From positions 62,001 through 126,000 of the forward strand of contig NZ_JAIMIC010000002.1 in NCBI RefSeq assembly GCF_019966545.1: 64,000 nucleotides of DNA, written 5' to 3'. The DNA is from Heliomarina baculiformis. GTDB taxonomy: Bacteria > Pseudomonadota > Alphaproteobacteria > Rhodobacterales > Rhodobacteraceae. A program made the position numbers and the translations under genes. Shown here piece by piece: positions 18,023 to 26,711 of this stretch. Below the pieces are notes generated by a model. The model saw only the letters and a program-made list of their open reading frames with translations, searched no databases and was not told the DNA's origin. Every line of letters starts with the position of its first letter. Within the stretch, counting starts at the first letter, position 1.

Positions 18023-20275
18023 TCAGGAAAGCAATGCGTCTATGTGGATAGGATAAGAACTGATCCTTTTTCCGGTCGCGTGCCAGACCGCGTTGGCGAT
18101 TGCGCCGACGCTACCCGTGATGCCGATTTCGCCGACCCCCTTGATGCCAAGCGCGTTGACATAGGGATCGTCCTCATCCACGAGCAACGCCTCGACATGC
18201 GGGGCGTCGGCATTCACAGGCACGTGGTAGCCAGCGAGATCCGCGTTCAGCGGGCGACCCGAGCGCAGATCGTGAATGCCTTCCTCGTGCAGGGCGAAGC
18301 CGATACCCCAAATCATCCCACCGGTAAGCTGGCTCTTGGCAAGGTGCGGGTTGATGATCCGTCCGGCTGCAAAGGCGCCGATCAATCGCGACACGCGGAT
18401 CTGGAACAGGTCTGGATCAATCTTGACCTCGGCAAAGACGGCACCGTGCGAAAACATCGCCCGCGCCTCTGTGTTAGCTGGATCGCGTCCGCCGGAGCCC
18501 ATCGCATCTATCCTTTCCAACCCGGCGCGTTCAAGAATGTCGGCGTAGCTTTCGCTGCGACTTTCGTCATCAGCGCGGAATAATCGGCCCTCGCGGGCCT
18601 CGACGCCTGTATTCCCAGCGCCGAACAAAGGGGATTCCGGGTCGGCGGTGGCCAGATCGGCAAGCTTTTGCACCGCGTTGCTGCCCGCCTCGAACAGCGC
18701 ACCCCCGGCCGAAGCGGTATGGCCCGAGCCGCCAGCGACGCCAGCGTCGGGCTGATCGGTGGTGCCGGACATGAACTCGATCCTGTCGACCGGCAGCCCC
18801 ACGCCGTCCGCCGCGATCTGGGCAAGAGCGGTCCAGGCGCCTTGCCCCATATCCGCGCCGGAGGTTTCAACAAGAGCCGTTCCGTCCCGCCTAAGTGTCG
18901 CGCGGGCTTGTGCGGCGAACATCGGCGCTGGGAAAAGGGCGCTCCCCATGCCCCAGCCGACGAGCATGCCGTTTTCATCCCGCATCTGTCCCGGCGCCAG
19001 AGGGCGATCCGACCATCCGAACTTCTGCGCTGCAAGCTCATAACACTCTCGCAGGGACTTGGCCGAGAACGGCTTGCCACTTGCAGGGTCGGTTTCGGCA
19101 TAGTTGCGCAGCCGGAATTCCAGCGGGTCCATGCCGACGGCTTCCGCTGCCTTGTCAATTGCGATTTCCAGCGCTGCGGAACCGGAGGCTTCGCCCGGCG
19201 CGCGCATTGGGCCAGGCGTGCCGGTGTCGACCCTGACGGCTGAGTGCCGAGCAACGATTGCAGGGCTGGCGTACATGTTCAGCGATGCGTTTCCCGCGCC
19301 TTCGATGAAGTCATCAAAGCTGCTTGTGGATGCGGTGGCTTCGTGTTCAAGCGCCTTGATCAGGCCGTTACCATCCGTGCCAATCCGCAGTTTCTGGCGG
19401 GTCGCGCCGCGATGTTGCACGGGGCCGAACATCTGGTCCCGGCGAAGCACCAGTTTCACTGGTCGGTCCACCATCCGAGCGGCCATGATCGCCAGGATTT
19501 GCGGGCCAACAAGAATGGCTTTAGACCCAAAGCCCCCGCCAATGAACGGACTGCGCAACGTGACATTCTCTGGCGGAATACCGAAATACCCTGCGAAGGC
19601 GCCTCTCGCTAAATGGATGGCTTGGTTCGGCGTGTCGATCGTCAGGTGATCGCCGCTCCACTCGGCAACAATTGCGTGGGGTTCCATCGCGTTATGATAT
19701 TGAGCGGGCGTGTCGACCGAGGCGCCAATCCGATGTTCGGAATTGGAAAAGCCAGTGTCGAAATCGCCCTTGCTGAAGGACGGATTGCCCCCGATGCCAA
19801 CGGCGGGTGGATCATACGCCTCGCCATTTTCGAATCCGATACGTGCGGGGTCGGTATCATATTCTGGGGCGAGCAGACGGGCACCTTCGGTCGCGGCCTC
19901 GAGAGTTTCAGCCACGACGAGCGCTATCGGCTGGCCCGCGTAACGGACAGTATTGTCCTGCAGTGCTTCGATCCGCCATGAAAACGGGTGCGACTTTCCA
20001 TCGGGGTCGAGGTGCAGTGCCGGACGATTGTCGGGCGTAATGACTTCGATCACTTCGGGGTGCGATTTTGCGGCTTCGACATTCAGCGAAACCACCCGAC
20101 CACGGGCAATGCCAGCGGAAGCAAAAACCGCGTGGGCAAGCCTGTCGGGGCGATTGTCGGCGGCGTAGGTGGCTGTGCCGGTGACCTTGGCAATCCCATC
20201 GCGACGGGTCATCGGCTGGCCGGAATTCGACCCGAGGCGGACATGGCCCGCAGGTGTCTGAAGTGTGTCAGGCAT
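18023..20275 (-). CDS. Molybdenum aldehyde oxidoreductase, large subunit (PaoC/YagR-like)
   Basis: Xanthine oxidase family catalytic subunit, 750 residues from the ATG at 20275, which follows GAAGGAGCC and overlaps the end of the FAD subunit gene by 8 bp. Moco motifs: FIGGGFGSKAIL, RAPGEASGSAALE at the substrate loop, GADMGQGAWTALAQI, and the catalytic Glu in GVGEIGITGSV near the C-terminus. The RAPGE loop matches PaoC and similar periplasmic aldehyde oxidoreductases, not xanthine dehydrogenase and not CoxL. It completes a three-gene S-M-L operon. Confidence 0.9.
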   Translation of the reverse strand: MPDTLQTPAGHVRLGSNSGQPMTRRDGIAKVTGTATYAADNRPDRLAHAVFASAGIARGRVVSLNVEAAKSHPEVIEVITPDNRPALHLDPDGKSHPFSWRIEALQDNTVRYAGQPIALVVAETLEAATEGARLLAPEYDTDPARIGFENGEAYDPPAVGIGGNPSFSKGDFDTGFSNSEHRIGASVDTPAQYHNAMEPHAIVAEWSGDHLTIDTPNQAIHLARGAFAGYFGIPPENVTLRSPFIGGGFGSKAILVGPQILAIMAARMVDRPVKLVLRRDQMFGPVQHRGATRQKLRIGTDGNGLIKALEHEATASTSSFDDFIEGAGNASLNMYASPAIVARHSAVRVDTGTPGPMRAPGEASGSAALEIAIDKAAEAVGMDPLEFRLRNYAETDPASGKPFSAKSLRECYELAAQKFGWSDRPLAPGQMRDENGMLVGWGMGSALFPAPMFAAQARATLRRDGTALVETSGADMGQGAWTALAQIAADGVGLPVDRIEFMSGTTDQPDAGVAGGSGHTASAGGALFEAGSNAVQKLADLATADPESPLFGAGNTGVEAREGRLFRADDESRSESYADILERAGLERIDAMGSGGRDPANTEARAMFSHGAVFAEVKIDPDLFQIRVSRLIGAFAAGRIINPHLAKSQLTGGMIWGIGFALHEEGIHDLRSGRPLNADLAGYHVPVNADAPHVEALLVDEDDPYVNALGIKGVGEIGITGSVGAIANAVWHATGKRISSYPIHIDALLS

Positions 20276-21326
20276 TGGCGGTGGCTCCTTCGGAAGACAT
20301 GAAAACAGAAGCGGGCAGGGCAGGAACGCGGTCCGGCGTGCCCTTGGCGGCAAGGGTCAGAGCGCGCGTCAGTACGCGCGTTGCCAGCGTGATCTTGAAT
20401 GCGTTATCGCCAGAGGGTGACGCTTCTTTCAAAGCGATTCCAGCGGCCTCGGCAAAGACTTCGGCTTCGGCCTTCTTACCCTTCAGAAACGTCTCGGCAT
20501 CGGTCGCGTGCCAAGGCCGGGCGGCAACAGCGCCAAGGGCGATGCGGGCCTCGGTTATCGTTCCCTGTTCCATGCTCAGCATGGCCGCGGCTGAAACCAG
20601 GGCAAAGGCAAAGGAGGTCCGCTCGCGCAGTTTCAGGTAGCGCGAATGGCCTGCGAATGACGTAGCCTCTGCAGGCAGGCGCAGAGCGGTGATCATTTCG
20701 CCGTGCTTGAGAGCAATCCCACCTGCGCTCTCTGAGCCGGGCAATTCGTGCAGCGCCGCGAGGTCAATTTCGCGGCTGCCATCCGGCCCTTCGATCTCGA
20801 CGATTGCGCCCAAGGCCGCAAGCGGAACACAGAAATCCGAGGGGTGCGTTGCGATGCAGGAGGGCGTCCAGCCCAGCACTGCATGAGAGCGATTATGGCC
20901 CTCAAGCGCGTCGCATCCTGAACCTGGCGCGCGTCGGTTGCAACGGCTAAGCGGATCCTGAAAATAGGCACAGCGCGTTTCTTGCATGAGATTCCCGCCA
21001 ACCGTCGCCGCGTTCCTGAGCTGCGGCGACGCGCCGGATAGCAGGGCCTCTGAAATGGCGGGAAAGGCAGCCGAAAAGGCCGTGTTACGGGCCAGTTCCG
21101 CGTTGCGCACCATGGCTCCGATCCGGACTGACGCGTCTTCAAGCCAGTCGATCCGGTCAAGTCCCGGCAACCGCGTGATGTCGATGACCTTGTCGGGCGC
21201 GGCGACGCCGATCTTCATCAGGTCCAGCAGATTTGTGCCCCCGGCAAGATAGGCCGCACCCGGCTCGGAGGCGGCGGCAACAGCCTCGGCGACCGAGCCA
21301 GGGCGGATATAGTCAAAACGGTTCAT
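20268..21326 (-). CDS. Molybdenum aldehyde oxidoreductase, FAD subunit (PaoB/YagS-like)
   Basis: 352 residues. The FAD signatures AGGTNLLDLMKIGV and TVGGNLMQ are clear. Between them and the C-terminal domain lies CAYF-N6-CNRRAPGSGC, an insertion that carries a [4Fe-4S] cluster in E. coli PaoB and separates this group from xanthine dehydrogenase medium chains. The ATG at 21326 follows CGAAGGAACC and overlaps the upstream gene by 4 bp. Confidence 0.9.
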   Translation of the reverse strand: MNRFDYIRPGSVAEAVAAASEPGAAYLAGGTNLLDLMKIGVAAPDKVIDITRLPGLDRIDWLEDASVRIGAMVRNAELARNTAFSAAFPAISEALLSGASPQLRNAATVGGNLMQETRCAYFQDPLSRCNRRAPGSGCDALEGHNRSHAVLGWTPSCIATHPSDFCVPLAALGAIVEIEGPDGSREIDLAALHELPGSESAGGIALKHGEMITALRLPAEATSFAGHSRYLKLRERTSFAFALVSAAAMLSMEQGTITEARIALGAVAARPWHATDAETFLKGKKAEAEVFAEAAGIALKEASPSGDNAFKITLATRVLTRALTLAAKGTPDRVPALPASVFMSSEGATANA

Positions 21327-21817
21327 ACGCTGGTTCCTTCGCTTTCGGATTGTCGGCGCTCGGCGTCCAGAACGGCGGCGGTGATTCCGGGATAGGCTGC
21401 GCAACGGCAGATATTGCCGCTCATGCCTTCGCGGATCCGCTCAGGGTCGGCACCTGCGTCTCCTTCCGAAAGAAGACCCACGGCGCTCATGATCTGGCCC
21501 GTGGTGCAGTAGCCGCATTGAAAGCCGTCATGTTCTATAAAGGCGGCCTGCACGGGGTGCAGCGTGTCGCCCTGTGCAAGACCTTCGATCGTTGTAACGT
21601 CTGTGCCATCGACGCTTGCGGCGAGTGTCAGGCAGGCATTGATCCGCTTGCCGTCGAGCAGAACGGTGCAGGCACCGCACTGGCCGCGATCGCAGCCTTT
21701 CTTGGTGCCGGTCAGTCCGATATGTTCGCGTAAGAGGTCAAGCAGGGTGGTCCGGGTGTCTTCCAATGGCACGTTCAGGCTTTCGCCATTCACGCTGAGG
21801 CTTATGGAAAGGGTCAT
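21323..21817 (-). CDS. Molybdenum aldehyde oxidoreductase, [2Fe-2S] subunit (PaoA/YagT-like)
   Basis: 164 residues with all eight cluster Cys: CDRGQCGAC plus a Cys in NACL for the first cluster, and CGYC and CRC for the second. E. coli PaoA has a twin-arginine leader of about 50 residues; this protein starts directly at the ferredoxin fold, so the complex should be cytoplasmic. It is the first gene of the operon and divergent from a TetR regulator. A GGAGGGACC ribosome site precedes the ATG. Confidence 0.92.
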   Translation of the reverse strand: MTLSISLSVNGESLNVPLEDTRTTLLDLLREHIGLTGTKKGCDRGQCGACTVLLDGKRINACLTLAASVDGTDVTTIEGLAQGDTLHPVQAAFIEHDGFQCGYCTTGQIMSAVGLLSEGDAGADPERIREGMSGNICRCAAYPGITAAVLDAERRQSESEGTSV

Positions 21818-21926
21818 GGTCCCTCCAATGTTGGATTTATTTGCGGGTATTTAGCGGGAGCTCTTTCGCCCGAGGTCCGATAGGTGCAATCTTCGGTACG
21901 GGCCTGTGGTCCGCTGAAACATATAT

Positions 21927-21943
21927 ACGGAGGCATCCTCCGT
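21927..21943. promoter_or_regulatory. TetR operator ACGGAGG-CAT-CCTCCGT
   Basis: Perfect 7-bp inverted repeat with a 3-bp spacer in the 157-bp gap between the aldehyde oxidoreductase operon and the divergent tetR gene, 31 bp ahead of the regulator start. Size and symmetry fit a TetR dimer site, and it is placed to control both transcripts. Confidence 0.75.
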
Positions 21944-21974
21944 TTAGCAAGTGGAAAGGTGACCCAAAGGCATC

Positions 21975-22571
21975 ATGGGCGGAGAAGTGCAGAAAACAGG
22001 TAAAAAACCGCGCGCGGATTCGATCCGGAACCGCGAACGTCTGCTCGAAGCGGCCCGCGATGTTTTTTCGGCAGGCGGGCCGGGGGCTAGCCTTGAAGCG
22101 GTCGCCCGTCGGGCCGAGGTTGGCATAGGAACGCTCTACCGGCACTTCCCGACCCGCGAGGCGCTCTTTCAGGCGGTCTACAGCCGCGAAGTGGACGAGA
22201 TGGTCGCGCTTGCGGGTGAACTTGCCAATGATCCTGACCCGGTCGCGGCCCTACGCAAGTGGATGCATGCCAGTATCCGCATGGTTGCGACAAAACGGGG
22301 GATGCTCAACGCGCTTACCCCGACGCTCGACAGCTCATCGGATTTCTATGCGGATGTTTCCGCGCGCCTGCTTTCGTCGATAGACACGCTCATGCAGCGG
22401 GGCGTCGCGGAAGGCCGGTTGCGCAATGACATCACGTCAGAAGAGTTGATGCGGGCGTTTCTGGGGATCTGCTACACGCGGGAGCAGGAGGGCTGGCAGC
22501 AGACGGTTATTCGCCTGCTCGACGTGTTTATCGACGGGCTGGTCGTGCCGGGCCAGCATTCTCGCGACTGA
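21975..22571 (+). CDS. TetR-family transcriptional regulator
   Basis: 198 residues. The N-terminal HTH is typical (RERLLEAARDVFSAGG, then AEVGIGTLYRHFPTREALF), while the C-terminal ligand domain (about 80-195) is not diagnostic. It is divergent from the aldehyde oxidoreductase operon with a palindrome between them, so it probably represses that operon until an aldehyde or its precursor binds. Confidence 0.9.
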   Translation: MGGEVQKTGKKPRADSIRNRERLLEAARDVFSAGGPGASLEAVARRAEVGIGTLYRHFPTREALFQAVYSREVDEMVALAGELANDPDPVAALRKWMHASIRMVATKRGMLNALTPTLDSSSDFYADVSARLLSSIDTLMQRGVAEGRLRNDITSEELMRAFLGICYTREQEGWQQTVIRLLDVFIDGLVVPGQHSRD

Positions 22572-22630
22572 TCGTATCGGATCAGAAACCGCCGTTCACG
22601 CGGATGACTTACCTTGATCACTGGTTTGTC

Positions 22631-22652
22631 GAATGCCGGATTTCCGGCATTC
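22631..22652. terminator. Stem-loop between convergent tetR and flavodoxin genes
   Basis: GAATGCCGG-ATTT-CCGGCATTC is a perfect 9-bp stem with a 4-nt loop located between two converging genes. There is no clear T-run on either strand, so termination efficiency is uncertain, but position and symmetry fit a shared terminator. Confidence 0.5.
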
Positions 22653-22714
22653 GGGTGTTGGACTGAGAGAGCAGAGGCGGCGGCAGGCGCAGGCCTGCCC
22701 ACATCCCGATGCGC

Positions 22715-23176
22715 TCAAGCTGCGTCAGACATTGCCTCGGCTTCGGCGACACGTTCGGCGAACCACGGGAAAGCAACATCCTCCGCGAGATCGTCGCCTT
22801 GGGCGTCATGGATCACGCGCGGGCCGACCTGCTTTGCATTGTGCTTGACCAGCATGTCAGCCAGTTGTTCCGAACCGTGCCCAAAGGTTTCGTAGTCGCT
22901 GTCGCCCAGCCCGAAAATCGCAAAGCTGAGCCCCGCCAGATCGGTGTCCGACCCCTCAAGCTTTTCAGCAAAGGGCTTGGCTGACGCGGGAAGCTCGCCA
23001 TCGCCATAGCTGGAACTGACGAAGACATGGAACACGGACAAATCCAGATCCGCCGGGTCGACCTCGGCAAGGTTCATTATTTCCAGTTCGTGATCGTCAC
23101 CGAACTCGCTTTCGAGGTCTTCGCAGAGCATTTCGGAATTACCGGTTTCGGTACCGTAGAGGATATTGATCTTCAT
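22715..23176 (-). CDS. Flavodoxin (short-chain, MioC-like)
   Basis: 153 residues with the FMN phosphate loop LYGTETGNSEM near the start and the isoalloxazine loops SSSYGDGELP (about 54-63) and FGLGDSDYETFGHG (about 89-102). It is the last gene of the 15-gene operon and overlaps the ferredoxin-reductase-like gene by 4 bp. No ferredoxin gene is seen in the operon, so this flavodoxin is the most likely electron carrier between that reductase and the Rieske oxygenase. This partnership is inferred from gene order. Confidence 0.9.
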   Translation of the reverse strand: MKINILYGTETGNSEMLCEDLESEFGDDHELEIMNLAEVDPADLDLSVFHVFVSSSYGDGELPASAKPFAEKLEGSDTDLAGLSFAIFGLGDSDYETFGHGSEQLADMLVKHNAKQVGPRVIHDAQGDDLAEDVAFPWFAERVAEAEAMSDAA

Positions 23177-24456
23177 TGTGTCGTCTCCGTCACGTTCAAA
23201 GCCAGTTTCAGCATGTCCCGCCGGGTGCGCAGCTTGTTGCGCAGGCGACCCTCAGTGCAGGACGCGCGTTCATGTTCGTCGATCCGCTGCCATGCGGCAT
23301 AATCCGTAAGATGATCAAACCGGGCGAACAAGGCTTCGCGCCCGGGCGCGTCGCTCTCGGGCATGGTCGCGAGGTCTTGCGCAATCGCTGCGGCCACAAT
23401 CTGCGAGTCGCTGCGGTTGTCCGGAATGGTTCCCTGCGGCCCGCGACGGAACCATCCGGCGGCGTAAAGCCCGTCACCCAGCCGTCCGTTGTCCAGGTCG
23501 GCCGCGCTTTCGATCAGGTCCATGCGTCCAAGACGCTGGTCATCGCTGAACCCGACAGCGGTCACGGCCATGTCGCAGGGAAGTTCGAGTGTTTCGGACC
23601 CGTCGGCCCGCGCGATATGCAGGGCGTTCAGTTTACCGTCAGCCCCGATAAAGCTGACCGGCGACCAGCCAAAGCGGAACGAGATCGTGCAACGTTTTGC
23701 GTCAGGTTCGATTTCTGCGAGTCCATTCAGTGCGGCGATCTTGGGGTTTTCACTGTCGGAAGCTGCGTCAAAATCGAGATCGTGGATCTCAAACTTCAAT
23801 CCTGCGCTCTTGCCGATTTCCTTGACCATGACCGGGTCAAACTTTGCCATACCGGCAGGCGAGCGACCGATTACCTCGATCCGTTCAACTTTTGCCGCGG
23901 CTATACTTTCGGCGTGATGCGACCCGAAATCCGACCCCTCGTATTCATGGTCCTGTTTGGAGAGTATCCGCAGTACGTCCATCGCGACATTGCCGTTGCC
24001 GATGATCGCAACCTGTTTGCCGGGGGCGGGCAGCTCTGAGTCCTTGCTATCGGGATGATCGTTCCACGCGCGAGTCAGGACGCCAGAACCAACGACGCCC
24101 TGCAGGTCTTCGCCCGCGATGCCCAGTTTACGGTCTGACGAAAGCCCGGTGGCCAGCACGACGACATCGTAAATCGCACGCAAATCATCCAGCGAAATGT
24201 CACCACCATGCGCGTCGGTACAGATATCGAGATTGCCGATGAAATTGACACCCTGCCGTTCAAACAGGCGGGCGAACTGGCGCGAGACCGCCTTGGTCCC
24301 CTGATGATCGGGCGCAACGCCATAGCGGACAAGACCAAAGGGCACGGGCAGACGGTCGATGATGTCGATCTCGACCGTCGCGTCCTGCTTCAGAAGCGCC
24401 TGAGCTAGATAACATCCCGACGGGCCAGCGCCGATGATGGCAATTTTGCGTGTCAT
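23173..24456 (-). CDS. Ferredoxin/flavodoxin-NADP+ reductase, adrenodoxin reductase family
   Basis: 427 residues. The N-terminal FAD motif is IIGAGPSGCYLAQALL, followed by DRLPVPFGLVRYGVAPDHQGTK cut here at its core, the hallmark of adrenodoxin reductase and mycobacterial FprA. A second dinucleotide fold begins at VAIIGNGNVAMDV, for NADPH. ATGWFRRGPQGTIPDN-like sequence near the C-terminus also matches (AAGWFRRGPQGTI). It would feed electrons from NADPH to the flavodoxin encoded next to it. It lies 8 bp after the SDR gene. Confidence 0.9.
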   Translation of the reverse strand: MTRKIAIIGAGPSGCYLAQALLKQDATVEIDIIDRLPVPFGLVRYGVAPDHQGTKAVSRQFARLFERQGVNFIGNLDICTDAHGGDISLDDLRAIYDVVVLATGLSSDRKLGIAGEDLQGVVGSGVLTRAWNDHPDSKDSELPAPGKQVAIIGNGNVAMDVLRILSKQDHEYEGSDFGSHHAESIAAAKVERIEVIGRSPAGMAKFDPVMVKEIGKSAGLKFEIHDLDFDAASDSENPKIAALNGLAEIEPDAKRCTISFRFGWSPVSFIGADGKLNALHIARADGSETLELPCDMAVTAVGFSDDQRLGRMDLIESAADLDNGRLGDGLYAAGWFRRGPQGTIPDNRSDSQIVAAAIAQDLATMPESDAPGREALFARFDHLTDYAAWQRIDEHERASCTEGRLRNKLRTRRDMLKLALNVTETTQ

Positions 24457-24464
24457 GCGCTCTC

Positions 24465-25211
24465 CTAGTTGAAAACGAAGCCGTGATCCACGGGCAGGAC
24501 CTGACCGGTTAGTGTGATTGCCGCCTTGGTCAAAAGGTAAGCGGCCACGTCCGCGACTTCCTCGGTGCCCTGCGGGCCGGGGACGGCGCGTTGGGTTTCA
24601 TAGAGTCTATGCCGCGCTTCGGGCACGTACTCCGTGCTTGGGGTCGTCAGTATCCCTGGCGCGATTGCCGTGACGCCGATGCCGTCCGGGCCAAGTTCCC
24701 GCGCTAACCCGCGGGTCATGGCCATGACCGCGCCTTTGGATGAAATATAGCTCATCAGGTTCGGCGCGCCCCAAAGCGCGGTATCCGAGGCGAGATTGAC
24801 GATCCGGCCCGACCCGGAGGACCGCAGGGCAGGTGTCAAGGCCCGGATCGCGAGCCAGGTGCCGCGCACGTTGACAGTCATGACCTTGTCCCAGCTTTCG
24901 ATCTCGATGTCTTCGAAACCGATGCCGCCAATACCGGTGGCGATGGCGCCGTTATTGACCAGCCCATGGACCGGGCCGCTGATCGATGCCCCGAAAGCCG
25001 CAATGGAATCCGGGTCGGACAGGTCCATCAGCTTGCTTTCAAACGTCGCGCCCGTTTCGCGCACCGCCGCCATGGTGGGTTCAAGGCTTTCGTCGCTCAG
25101 ATCCGACAGGATCAGCTCAGCCCCGGCAGAGGCGCAGGCCAATGCAATGGTTTTGCCAAGACCGCCACCGGCACCGGTGACAACGACACGGCGACCTTCC
25201 AAAGAACTCAT
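24465..25211 (-). CDS. Short-chain dehydrogenase/reductase
   Basis: 248 residues from the ATG at 25211, which overlaps the aldehyde dehydrogenase stop (ATGA) and follows CAGGAG. Classical SDR features are intact: TGAGGGLG cofactor loop (12-19), NNGA, catalytic Ser in VNLASDTAL, and YISSK as the YxxxK pair. PVDHGFVFN closes the protein in place of the common GG ending. It would oxidise or reduce a hydroxyl group of a pathway intermediate; the substrate cannot be told. Confidence 0.88.
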   Translation of the reverse strand: MSSLEGRRVVVTGAGGGLGKTIALACASAGAELILSDLSDESLEPTMAAVRETGATFESKLMDLSDPDSIAAFGASISGPVHGLVNNGAIATGIGGIGFEDIEIESWDKVMTVNVRGTWLAIRALTPALRSSGSGRIVNLASDTALWGAPNLMSYISSKGAVMAMTRGLARELGPDGIGVTAIAPGILTTPSTEYVPEARHRLYETQRAVPGPQGTEEVADVAAYLLTKAAITLTGQVLPVDHGFVFN

Positions 25212-26704
25212 CGTGTTACTCCTGCCCAAGGATGGGGTTGGCCCGTAAGATCACAATAGATGCCTTTCTGCCGCTGCCAGACCCGCAGGCCTTCGCGGCC
25301 TTTCTCGCGCCCGATCCCGGATGCGCCGTCGCCGCCAAAGGGCGTCGAAATTGAGAACTGCTTGTAGGTGTTGATCCAGACGGTGCCTGCCCGGATTGCT
25401 CCTCCGATCCGCCATGCGCGAGGGAAGTCGCGGGTCCAGATGCCACAGGCGAGACCGTATTCATTGTCATTGCCCTGTGCGATCACGTCCTCTTCGCTGT
25501 CGAAGGGGAGGACGACGAGAACCGGACCGAATATCTCTTCGCGGCAGGTCTTGGCATCGTTCGGCAGGCCCGTGATGATCGTCGGTTCAAGATAGGCGCC
25601 TTTGTCATATTCCGCGCCAGACAGGCGTTTGCCGCCGCACAGGATCTCGCCGCCTTCTTCCCTTGCGCCTTCAATATATGCCTCGACCGCCTCACGGTGT
25701 TCGTGGTTGATCAGTGGCGCAACCTGTGTCCCGTCGGCAAAGGGATCACCGACGCGCAGAGCTTTTGTTGCCTCCACCAGTTTCGCGACGAACGCGTCAT
25801 AGATCGAGCGCTGCACGAAAAGCCGTGAACCGGCGATGCAGCTTTGTCCCGAGGAAGAGAAAATACCAAAGAGAATGCCCGCAATGGCAAGATCCTGATC
25901 GGCGTCCTCGAAGACTATGGTGGGCGATTTGCCACCGAGTTCCAGAGAGATCGGCATCAGCTTGCGCCCGGCTTGTTCGCCTAGACGGCGGCCGGTGTCG
26001 GTGCCGCCGGTAAAGGCGATGCGACCGATCTCGGCATGTTCGACGATCAGGTTGCCAATCTCGCGGCCCGCGCCGGGCAGGACCGACAGCAACCCCTTGG
26101 GCAGCCCGGCCTCATCGACGATCCGCGCCAGTTCGAGCGCGACGAGCGGCGACCAGCTTGATGGTTTCAGAACAACCGCATTGCCTGCGGCAAGGGCGGG
26201 GGCCAGCTTTTGCGCATCCGAGGCGATCGGGGAATTCCACGGGGTGATCGCACCGACGACGCCAATGGGTTCATGTACCGAAGCGGTCAGGAAACCGCCG
26301 CGCCGGGTCGTTAATGCGTCATCAGAGGTTTCCAGCACGGCGGCGAAATAGCGGAACGTACCGACGGCCGAGGCAGCTAGGGCCGCCGTTTCGGTCAGCG
26401 TCTTGCCGGTATCGCGCGATTGCAGCCGCGAGATGCGAGAGATATTCGCCTCGATCCTATCCGCGATGCGGTGCAGGATCTTTGCGCGCTCATGGGGCAG
26501 CATGTCGCGCCATGCCGGGTCGGCCTGTGCGGCCTTTGCCCGTTCGATAGCGCGCTCGCCGTCTTCCCGCGACGCGCCGTTGAACGTCATGTTCTCGGAG
26601 CCGTCATGGGAAAAAACCGAGGTGATCGGCGCGCCGTGGCCTTCTTCCCAGACCCCGCCAACAAACAGGCGTCCATCAGGCAGTTCGTTCGTCATATCTT
26701 TCAT
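25208..26704 (-). CDS. NAD(P)-dependent aldehyde dehydrogenase
   Basis: 498 residues, the family length. The catalytic Glu255 lies in LELGGKSP, the catalytic Cys289 in GQSC, and the NAD-binding loop in FTGGTDTGRR; ITPWNSP is present at 153-159. It resembles the betaine-aldehyde / hydroxymuconic-semialdehyde group. In a meta-cleavage operon a semialdehyde dehydrogenase role would fit. It is 7 bp after the aspartate-dehydrogenase-like gene. An alternative ATG lies three codons in. Confidence 0.9.
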   Translation of the reverse strand: MKDMTNELPDGRLFVGGVWEEGHGAPITSVFSHDGSENMTFNGASREDGERAIERAKAAQADPAWRDMLPHERAKILHRIADRIEANISRISRLQSRDTGKTLTETAALAASAVGTFRYFAAVLETSDDALTTRRGGFLTASVHEPIGVVGAITPWNSPIASDAQKLAPALAAGNAVVLKPSSWSPLVALELARIVDEAGLPKGLLSVLPGAGREIGNLIVEHAEIGRIAFTGGTDTGRRLGEQAGRKLMPISLELGGKSPTIVFEDADQDLAIAGILFGIFSSSGQSCIAGSRLFVQRSIYDAFVAKLVEATKALRVGDPFADGTQVAPLINHEHREAVEAYIEGAREEGGEILCGGKRLSGAEYDKGAYLEPTIITGLPNDAKTCREEIFGPVLVVLPFDSEEDVIAQGNDNEYGLACGIWTRDFPRAWRIGGAIRAGTVWINTYKQFSISTPFGGDGASGIGREKGREGLRVWQRQKGIYCDLTGQPHPWAGVTR

Positions 26705-26711
26705 ATCGTCC

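Noticed and set aside
18023-21817. A second CO dehydrogenase or a xanthine dehydrogenase
   Set aside because: The large subunit loop is RAPGE without a copper Cys, and the FAD subunit has the PaoB-type [4Fe-4S] insertion.
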